Shown here: piece after piece, positions 57,472-64,000 of the stretch
Layout: the number at the start of each line of letters is the position of its first letter
Numbering within the stretch: the stretch's first letter is position 1
Origin: Riptortus pedestris
Lineage: Eukaryota > Arthropoda > Insecta > Hemiptera > Alydidae
DNA length: 64,000 nt
Assembly: GCA_019009955.1 (NCBI GenBank)
Contig: CM032228.1
Coordinates: 101,908,001-101,972,000 of the forward strand
Direction of reading: 5' to 3'
Made by a program: the position numbers and the translations under genes
Notes under the pieces: generated by a model
What the model was told of the DNA's origin: nothing
The model's database searches: none
Seen by the model: the letters and a program-made list of their open reading frames with translations, nothing else

Positions 57472-57644
57472 CTGCAAAACTGAGCGATTCATTTCAGTGA
57501 AGATCTTTGGCGATTCGAGAGGTTGGTCTATTCGTGACCATGAAAATTCAGCCAAGGGTTTTGCATCAACTTCACAAGTAAGATTTGCCGATCCTCCAAT
57601 GTATCCATACCAGGCCGACTGCCTGCCGTTCCATTGTGGTTTGT
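57472..57644 (-). CDS. Ig/FN3 adhesion protein, Ig-domain exon
   Basis: Acceptor TTTGCCTAG and donor TTTTGCAG|GTAATT bound 173 bases, phase 1 to phase 0: DKPQWNGRQSAWYGYIGGSA, then NLTCEVDAKPLAEFSWSRID and TEMNRSVLQ. GGSANLTCEV..KP...FSWSR is the B-to-C strand region of an I-set Ig domain, with Cys and Trp in place. It splices in frame to 53936-53660, which provides the partner Cys. The intron between them (about 3.5 kb) holds Helitron C and the hAT element. Upstream exons (further Ig domains, signal peptide) are outside the window, and copy H17 starts 100 bases upstream of this exon. Confidence 0.8.
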
Positions 57645-57888
57645 CTAGGCAAATAAATGAACTGGATTTAGCAGAGACATTGCGAATATCGATAATAAAT
57701 CGAAATCTCAATTATATAGTTCAACTACAAGTAACATTTTTTTTTTAGCAGATTTCCTTTGAGGGAAATCAGCTATTGAGGTTGTAATCATGACGGAATT
57801 TTCGAAATTTTTCTTAAAATGTCCATCAATCCTACCTAGTAGATGACGAAAATGAGGTCCGTTCAAAACTGTATATATATATATATAT

Positions 57889-58540
57889 TGTTGCGAAAAT
57901 TAAATAGATGAATAATCCTTCAGAGAGAGAGAGTCGCGTATTTGGAGAGTGTGACGTAGATCAAAGAGACCGATAGAATGTTCTAGGTCTGACCAGTACC
58001 TTCCAGCCAGACGTCGAATGAACTAGACAATTCCCCTTTGATATATGCCGCTACCCCTATATAAAGAGGGCCTGCCGGGAGCGAGGCAGTTTATGCTCAG
58101 CGATCTTGATGGTCACATCAGTGCTACAGTGCGACTTAGTGCAGTGCGGTAAAGAGTTTTTATAAGAAGAACAGTGTTGTGCCGTGACTCTAAGTAACAG
58201 TTTAGTGCCATGTTTAAGACAGTGCAGTGCCGCGAAGTAAAGGACAGTGAGGTGCCGCGAAGTAAAGGACAGTGAAGTGCCGCGAAGCAAAGGACAGTGC
58301 AGTGCCGTCTTTCTGTGAATTTCAGTGAATTATTGGACTGTGACTCATTGAAGAACAGTAACGCTATCAGTGTATACTTTGAGTAGTAATTAAGAATAAT
58401 CACCAAGTTTATTGTGCATTGTGAAATAAATTTTGCAGTGATAAAAACTGTGAAACTTGCGAGTATTTAATTTTGCAATCCAAAAGAACTCTTATTAAAA
58501 ACGTTTATTACTGGTTTTGGTAATAAAAAAAAACGTAACA
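57889..58540 (+). repeat. 5' LTR
   Basis: TGTTGCG...CGTAACA, 652 bp. TATATAAAG at 58058-58066 is the likely promoter and AATAAA at 58425-58430 the polyadenylation signal. Downstream of the TATA box, a ~25-bp unit (GTGCCGCGAAGTAAAGGACA) is repeated about three times (58225-58305). It differs from the 3' LTR by about seven substitutions and one 2-bp indel. (TA)n flanks hide the target duplication. Confidence 0.9.
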
Positions 58541-58542
58541 AC

Positions 58543-58560
58543 TGGTGTCAGAAGTGGGAT
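58543..58560 (+). promoter_or_regulatory. Primer binding site, tRNA-Leu type
   Basis: TGGTGTCAGAAGTGGGAT starts two bases after the 5' LTR. Its complement, ending ...TCCCACTTCTGACACCA, is the 3' end of animal leucine tRNAs. Confidence 0.7.
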
Positions 58561-58582
58561 TGCAAAATTAAAATAAACAAAA

Positions 58583-61108
58583 ATGAAGTTTGAAGAACTA
58601 AAAGTGGAACAACTAAAGAAGGAGCTGTCTAAACTTGTTCTGCCAACAACAGGAAATAAGGCTGAACTACAAAGGCGGTTGACAGATGAATTCCAAAGAC
58701 GAGGATTCGACATAAGTACACACGAGTTTGACGATAAAGAAGACGTTACTGTAAGTAATCCTATCTCAAGTAGCAATTTGGACTTAAATGCAATTTTAGC
58801 CGCTATGATGGAAAATAACCAGAATCTCTTAGAAGATTCTAAGAGTAACAGTGAGAAAATATTAGCGGAAGTCAGACAAGAATTCCAGGAAGCTTCTAGA
58901 GCTAATTACGAAAAATTAGAAGAAGCTTCTAGAGTTAATTACGAAAAACTAGAAGAAGCTTCTAGAGCTAATTATGAAAGACTAGAAGAAGTTTCTAGAA
59001 CTAATTGCGAGAGGCTAGAAGAGAAATTTCAGGAAGCTTCTAGATCAAATAACCAAAAACTCCATGAAATGTCAGAGGTATTGGGCAAACGAGTGGAAGC
59101 CATAGAGCAGAGAGTCAGCGAGTTTGATGAAAAACTCTGCGGCATTTCTGCGGCACAGAAGAAGGTTGAAGAGGATGTGTCCAACCTAGGAAGAAAGATA
59201 GACGATGAAATACGTGAGCTGCAATTCCAAATGGATAATCTACAAGTTCGAGAGGGTCCGGTGAGGCTCATTTCAGACCATTCCAGCAAGATAAAGACCC
59301 CGACTTTTGACGGTAGTGTACCATTTAATGTTTTTAAATTCCAATTTGAGACGGTGGCCAGTAGAAACGGATGGAATAATGAAGAGAAAGCGGTAGAATT
59401 GATTTTGGCACTGAAAGGAACCGCTGCAGAAGTCCTGGAGAGTTTACCGGCCGCTTGCAGAAATAATTATGAGGACATCATGGTGACCTTACAGCGCAAG
59501 TTTGGCGGTGAGCATAAGCGAGAACTGTACAGGATGGAGTTAAGGGGCAGAGTGCAGAAACCGAACGAGACGCTACAAGATTTTGCCATGGAAATCGAAC
59601 GTCTAGTGCAGCTGACTTACCCAGGTGAAAATCATCCATTCTTGGATCAGTTCAAGATTGAAGCATTTGTGAATGGTATACGAGATCCAGGCGTTAAATT
59701 CGCGGTGTGTGCTATGCAAAAATCATCCTTTGCTGACACCATCTCTTATGCGCTAGCCCAGGAGACTGCTAAAGTCATTTCAAAACCACAAGTCTTCAAG
59801 GTGCGACGTCTTGAGGCTGATATTCAAAATGACGCCCAAATGTCAAGGAGTGACATAGAAGCAGTGGTCAAGCGGATACTGGAGGAGCAAAGGAATAGAT
59901 CACGCGCCGAATGCTTCAACTGCGGTATGGTTGGCCATTTTCAGCGAAACTGTAAAGCACCAAAGAAAGGGTGTAGATCTTTTACACCATGGAGGGACCA
60001 CTATCGGGCGAACAACGTCCATATCTCAAGGAGTGAAATAGAAGACGTGGTCAAGCAAGTACTGGAGGAGCAAATGAATAGATCGCGCACTAAATGCTTC
60101 AACTGCGGCGAGGTCGGCCACATTCAGCGTAATTGTAAAGCGCCAAGGAAAAGGTCGAGATCTATTTCGCCATGGAGGGACAACAAACAGGTGACTGACG
60201 TCGAAATCTCAAGACCCAATGTTAAAGTAGAACGAGCTCGCACTGAGGGGCAAGAACTAGCTCCTAAAACCGATGGCTCTACCATCTCCATTTCCATCAT
60301 ACGACAGAAGAACAGCAACCTTACTGCTCGTGGACTGATCAACGGGAGGAAGCAGGTCCTCACCATGGACACGGGAGCGACACACTCCATCATTCGGCCC
60401 AATTTGGTAAAAGGGGCAGTGGAACCGTTGGAGAACGTACGACTGCGAACTGCCACAGGGGAGTCAGCCACAGTCTACGGAAGAGCCAAGGTGAGAGTGA
60501 CTATCTCCAACATCAGCACTGAACATGTCTTTGTTGTCGCTGACATAATGGATGAAGTGATCATCGGTGTAGACTTCATGATAGCCCACGGTATTGACCT
60601 GCACATGGGTAAGCAAGTTATGATCTGGCGAAACACCGAAATACCTTTGGATGTCGGACATGAGAGCAAGACCACAAAGAAGCTACGTACCGACGGACGC
60701 CAGAAATTGTCACGTCGAGCAGAAGCCTCTTCTATTGTTCATAGGAAAGGGAGAAAACACGATGACGACCCAGTCCTCTCAAGGCGGCCATGCAACGTAG
60801 AGTACAAGGATTGTACAAAAGCCGAGGAAGAGGAGTGCGTCATTGATGTACGAATTAGCCGTGTTAACTCAGGGGGAGCCAGGTCGACGGCGCAGAAGAG
60901 TGGCACTATTCTGGCTAAGGAGGACAATGGAAGGTCGACCCGTCATGAAATATTGGACCGCATTAAAGTGACCAGTAACCAGATGGGTGGCGTGTGTGGT
61001 CGAGCAGTGAATACGGAGGAATTTACGGAAGGACAAATGGGTCTACTATTCAACCCACAAAACAAGAAAGGACTTTCGCCTAGCCAAGTATGGCAACGGC
61101 GATATTGA
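58583..61108 (+). CDS. Gag-protease polyprotein of a pol-deleted LTR retrotransposon
   Basis: An intact 841-codon ORF. Residues ~5-40 form a SAP DNA-binding domain (LKKELSKLVLPTTGNKAELQ). Residues ~85-165 are a coiled coil of repeated EASRANYEKLEE units. Residues ~245-400 look like a Gypsy-type capsid (FKFQFETVASRNGW, LQDFAMEIERLV). There are CCHC knuckles at ~443 and ~504 (CFNCGMVGHFQRNC, CFNCGEVGHIQRNC). Residues ~594-665 are an aspartic protease (MDTGATHSII, VIIGVDFM). Reverse transcriptase, RNase H and integrase are absent. Instead LSRRPCNVEYKDC (~731), like the post-RNase H segment, and LLFNPQNKKGLSP (~820), like the integrase C-terminus, follow directly. No envelope gene is present. Particle formation would be possible in principle, but reverse transcription needs a partner element. 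Confidence 0.85.
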   Translation: MKFEELKVEQLKKELSKLVLPTTGNKAELQRRLTDEFQRRGFDISTHEFDDKEDVTVSNPISSSNLDLNAILAAMMENNQNLLEDSKSNSEKILAEVRQEFQEASRANYEKLEEASRVNYEKLEEASRANYERLEEVSRTNCERLEEKFQEASRSNNQKLHEMSEVLGKRVEAIEQRVSEFDEKLCGISAAQKKVEEDVSNLGRKIDDEIRELQFQMDNLQVREGPVRLISDHSSKIKTPTFDGSVPFNVFKFQFETVASRNGWNNEEKAVELILALKGTAAEVLESLPAACRNNYEDIMVTLQRKFGGEHKRELYRMELRGRVQKPNETLQDFAMEIERLVQLTYPGENHPFLDQFKIEAFVNGIRDPGVKFAVCAMQKSSFADTISYALAQETAKVISKPQVFKVRRLEADIQNDAQMSRSDIEAVVKRILEEQRNRSRAECFNCGMVGHFQRNCKAPKKGCRSFTPWRDHYRANNVHISRSEIEDVVKQVLEEQMNRSRTKCFNCGEVGHIQRNCKAPRKRSRSISPWRDNKQVTDVEISRPNVKVERARTEGQELAPKTDGSTISISIIRQKNSNLTARGLINGRKQVLTMDTGATHSIIRPNLVKGAVEPLENVRLRTATGESATVYGRAKVRVTISNISTEHVFVVADIMDEVIIGVDFMIAHGIDLHMGKQVMIWRNTEIPLDVGHESKTTKKLRTDGRQKLSRRAEASSIVHRKGRKHDDDPVLSRRPCNVEYKDCTKAEEEECVIDVRISRVNSGGARSTAQKSGTILAKEDNGRSTRHEILDRIKVTSNQMGGVCGRAVNTEEFTEGQMGLLFNPQNKKGLSPSQVWQRRY
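59846..60180 (+). repeat. Tandem duplication covering the zinc-knuckle region
   Basis: Two ~185-bp units, each running from AAGGAGTGA(C/A)ATAGAAG through the CCHC knuckle to CCATGGAGGGAC, are similar at DNA and protein level. The second knuckle therefore arose by in-frame duplication. Confidence 0.8.
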
Positions 61109-61144
61109 GCCTATTCGGGACGAAAAGGCTTAAGTGGGCGGCAG

Positions 61145-61794
61145 TGTTGCGAAAATTAAATAGATGAATAATCCTTCAGAGAGAGAGAGAGTCGCGTATT
61201 TGGAGAGTGTGACGTAGATCAAAGAGACCGATAGAATGTTCTAGGTCTGACCAGTACCTTCCAGCCAGACGTCGAATGAACTAGACAATTCCCCTTTGAT
61301 GTATGCCGCTACCCCTATATAAAGAGGGCCTGCCGGGAGCGAGGCAGTTTATGCTCAGCGATCTTGATGGTCACATCAGTGCTACAGTGCGACTTAGTGC
61401 AGTGCGGTAAAGAGTTTTTATAAGAAGAACAGTGTTGTGCCGTGACTGTAAGTAACAGTTTAGTGCCATGTTTAAGACAGTGCAGTGCCGCGAAGTAAAG
61501 GACAGTGAAGTGCCGCGAAGTAAAGGACAGTGAAGTGCCGCGAAGCAAAGGAATGTGCAGTGCCGTCTTTCTGTGAATTTCAGTGAATTATTGGACTGTG
61601 ACTCATTGAAGAACAGTAACGCTATCAGTGTATACTGTGAGTAGTAATTAAGAATAATCACCAAGTTTATTGTGCATTGTGAAATAAATTTTGCAGTGAT
61701 AAAAACTGTGAAACTTGCGAGTATTTAATTTTGCAATCCAAAAGAACTCTTATTAAAAATGTTTATTACTGGTTTTGGTAATAAAAAAAAACGT

Positions 61795-61798
<4 letters not shown>
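61145..61798 (+). repeat. 3' LTR
   Basis: 654 bp, TGTTGCG...CGTAACA, nearly identical to the 5' LTR. TATATAAAG is at 61315-61323 and AATAAA at 61683-61688. The preceding purine-rich AAGTGGGCGGCAG is the likely polypurine tract. Confidence 0.9.
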
Positions 61799-61841
<43 letters not shown>

Positions 61842-62272
61842 TGTCTGTTACCGCTCTAGCGGTCGCAGTTTTTGTTTGATCGTTACCAAACTCGATATTT
61901 AGTTGTTTTATGTAAAAAGAAAGATCAAGTTCGTTAATGGCTGAAATCGAACCAGTGGGAGGGGGGGGGGGTGTAGAGAGGAGGATTTTCTAAAATTCAA
62001 AATATTTCCGTTACTATACGGCGGTAAAATTGTATAGAATCAATCTTATTTGCAAATTAAATTTACTATAAATATTGTTATATACATTTTTTCTCTATTT
62101 TGAATATTTACATTTTTATGAAATTGAGGCGGATAACAGATGAGAGTGAGTTTCCCGCCAAAAGCTAGGTCGGCCGTTTTCTTTATTGTTCGGCTCTCGT
62201 GAAATTTCTCTATTGTAAAACTTCACGTGGGAAATCTGCTTAGTTTACGCAGTCCCTGTGTGACGGACTTTT

Positions 62273-63170
62273 TATTTTATGAAATATTTCCTACGAAGTC
62301 TCATTGAAAGTGCAATTATGTATTTCATTCAAAATATATCAATACTGCTCCGTGTACATTTAGAAACTTGAGTCTCTTTGGACATTACATTTCTAAAGTT
62401 GTACCAGAAGGAATATTATCGTAGACTTACACGGTCCGTGTTCTGATTATCTAGTTCGTTGATAAATCTTGTAATTTTCTACCTGTGTTTCTCCAGTCAT
62501 GCTGCTAGCTTCTACACGATTCGGATTTATATTTCTTATTTTTTTTTTTTTTTTTTGTTTTTTTTAATCGGAGATCGGAGTGTTCGTATTGGATGGCGGT
62601 TGGGAGACAGAGTTGGGGTTGTCCCGACAGTTCCCCTTCTACTGAACAATCTAAGTTCTATTTTAAGGGGGTGTTGTTAGCTGGTGTGGGCGTAATAGAA
62701 CTAGGGTTATGGGTTACCCGGCAACTGGAAGTACCGGGTGGGTTGTGAGGATAGGAGAAACGAAAGAAGAGAGGATAGGAATAGTAGGAGAGGAGGTAAG
62801 AAATAAATGAAGAATATTTCTTAGTGTTCCTTCTGCTTCCCCAGGCCTGATTAGCGACTGGATGACGAGAGTCCATATTTCACATACTCTGTACAATCGT
62901 CTCTATTAATGTTATTCAAAATGTTTTGGCCAAAATAACGAAAAATCAAGAAAGGATAATCAGCGAAACCATTGAAATTGAAAATATCATAATAATTTTC
63001 ATTCAGAACATATAGGCATATTCTGTATTAAAAAGCATACTACTGACCCCTATAATGCCAAAAATTGATAATAAAACCCTAGCAGAAGGTATGCAGATCC
63101 AAATGCTGGATCCGACCCAAACTCATGGGTAGGGAGACCGCCTCGTAAACCGAGTTACATAAATATAATT
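62273..63170. other. Unidentified sequence with a GC-richer block
   Basis: From about 62560 to 62870 the base composition is less AT-rich than the surroundings (CGGAGATCGGAGTGTTCG, GGGTTACCCGGCAACTGG). Short open frames run both ways but match nothing I recognise. A second block near 63080-63150 (GCAGAAGGTATGCAGATCC, GGTAGGGAGACCGCCTCG) also looks like repeat DNA of unknown type. Confidence 0.35.
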
Positions 63171-63598
63171 AAAGTTCGTCACGCAGGAGCTGCGTAAACT
63201 AAGCAGATTTCCCTCGCGAAGTTTAATAATAGATAAACTTGCATACTAACACAACACCACCGTGAATTTTAAACGAATAAATACAAACGGTAATAAGAAA
63301 TCTTTCCCCTCCCTTTCCAGCGGGAAGCGTCTGAAATGTAAACAAACAGGTCAGACAACGGCTCACCGGAAAGAAAAACAATAACTGAAACAAATCAGAA
63401 TGTAACATGTTAATTTTATTAAAAACTATTTACTATATCTAGTACTGTAATTTGTAATGAATCAGAATAATTTTATCTCAATCAATCAAATGGTAGTCCA
63501 AGAACTTAAGAAGGGGCTGGGGGTCACCATAACATTTTTCGAAATTCGCGTCATGAGTACGACTTCAATAGCTGAACCCCTTACGGGACATCTGCTAA
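63171..63598 (+). mobile_element. DINE/Helentron-like copy, long-subtype 5' half, deleted core
   Basis: AAAGTTCGTCACGCAGGAGC, GCAGATTTCCCTCGCGAAG, the subtype extension (GGGAAGCGTCTGAAATGTAA), then a direct jump to AAATTCGCGTCATGAGTACG and the 3' end ACATCTGCTAA. The common internal block and the TA core are deleted, and the 3' palindrome has point changes. Confidence 0.75.
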
Positions 63599-63609
63599 TA
63601 TTGGATCGG

Positions 63610-63760
63610 GTAGTCGATCCTCATGCTCTGTTGAGCTGAAGAAGCTAGCGAGCTATATTACTAGCGAAACGTCGTTAGGAAGTTACCAATACCTGAAGAC
63701 CCTCTTGATAAGCATGAATATGAACACCTTGTGAGCTTTAAGTTATTTATAACACACGCA
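63610..63760 (+). repeat. Penelope-like terminal segment, hammerhead-like core
   Basis: GAGCTGAAGAAGCTAGCGAG ... ACTAGCGAAACGTCGTTAGG contains CUGANGA, a GCTAG/CTAGC helix II, GAAA and a palindromic ACGU followed by a GUC triplet. Helix I does not pair well here, so this copy is probably decayed. No further feature was recognised from 63761 to the end. Confidence 0.4.
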
Positions 63761-64000
63761 GAATATACGTGTGTGTGAGTGTTTATTCAGTTGACATTAT
63801 AGGGCTTCAGCCACCTTCAAGAAGGGTTCGCTATAAGAGTTTTACGTCGTGAGTGATGATCAACCCGCCGTACAACCCGTTAAGAGGTTCAAGGTGGACC
63901 TTGAATCATTTCTCTGTAAACTCTCTGGAGTCACTAATCTTGATGGGACCAGTAATTAGACCAACAGGGGTCAACTTGCCTTTAGAATTCAACAGACAAA

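Larger units (their letters stand above)
57745..62272 (-). mobile_element. DINE/Helentron-like element (H17) hosting the LTR retrotransposon
   Basis: The 3' end is at 57745 (TTAGCAGATTTCCTTTGAGG) and CCATCAATCCTACCTAGTAG leads to the TA core at 57872, where the LTR element sits. The TA tract resumes at 61799, followed by the internal block and GGGAAATCTGCTTAGTTTAC then GCAGTCCCTGTGTGACGGAC at the right. Without the insert it is about 620 bp. It lies in an intron of the Ig/FN3 gene. Confidence 0.85.

Noticed and set aside
58113..58406. 97-codon minus-strand ORF, with a twin at 61371-61664
   Set aside because: It lies antisense in the LTR repeats and recurs only because the two LTRs are near-identical.
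59029..59289. Minus-strand ORFs opposite the Gag-protease ORF (also 60124-60471 and 60739-60927)
   Set aside because: They are antisense shadows of a clear coding frame.
1..64000. CRISPR arrays, operons or prokaryotic signals
   Set aside because: None were seen; the DNA is clearly eukaryotic, with spliced genes and eukaryotic transposons.

Overview
The window looks like AT-rich nuclear DNA of an arthropod, most likely an insect. It has split genes with GT-AG introns, (TA)n microsatellites, tRNA-derived SINEs, mariner, hAT, PIF/Harbinger, Helitron and DINE-like (Helentron-type) elements, Penelope-like elements, several LINE lineages and LTR retrotransposons. The species cannot be named from sequence alone. 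Most of the window is transposon debris lying in long introns.

Host genes, left to right. (1) First coding exon of an RRM protein resembling RBM7 on the minus strand (3335-3418). (2) About 345 bases away and divergent from it, a 43-codon ORF with one hydrophobic segment on the plus strand (3764-3895). (3) An SLX4-like structure-specific nuclease scaffold gene on the plus strand. Seven coding exons can be traced from 10690 to 45110: UIM-like motif, large disordered exon with BTB domain, SAP-like C-terminus. A 20-kb intron (22965-42788) is packed with nested elements. (4) The three last coding exons of an Ig + fibronectin-III, probably GPI-anchored adhesion protein resembling Klingon, on the minus strand (57644 down to 52716). 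Its upstream exons lie beyond the right edge.

Mobile DNA. The dominant family is a DINE/Helentron-like non-autonomous element. It starts near GTCCGTCACGCAGGGGCTGC, has subterminal inverted repeats (GCAGATTTCCC / GGGAAATCTGC), usually a (TA)n core, and a 3' palindrome ending in TGCTAA. At least 15 copies or pieces are present, and one insertion (19549-20236) can be compared with a paralogous empty site at about 26.02 kb. A second, canonical Helitron family (5' TC, 3' hairpin + CTAG, A|T target) has three copies. Other elements are a split PIF/Harbinger with a MADF ORF, a fold-back mariner, a hAT element, mariner pseudogenes, SINEs with clear target duplications, an RLE-type (R4-like) LINE 3' ORF, and a young LTR element (57889-61798) whose single long ORF encodes SAP-Gag-protease joined to short remnants of pol.

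The observations most worth a second look are these: hammerhead-ribozyme-like cores in five Penelope-type terminal segments, two of them in head-to-head inverted pairs; the compact Gag-protease LTR element with a SAP domain; fold-back transposons that duplicate the transposase N-terminus in inverted arms; a roughly 70-codon reading frame that recurs in many DINE copies; and a four-level nest (DINE > SINE > Harbinger > Helitron) whose insertion points can be read to the base. All calls come from reading the sequence; no database search was run.
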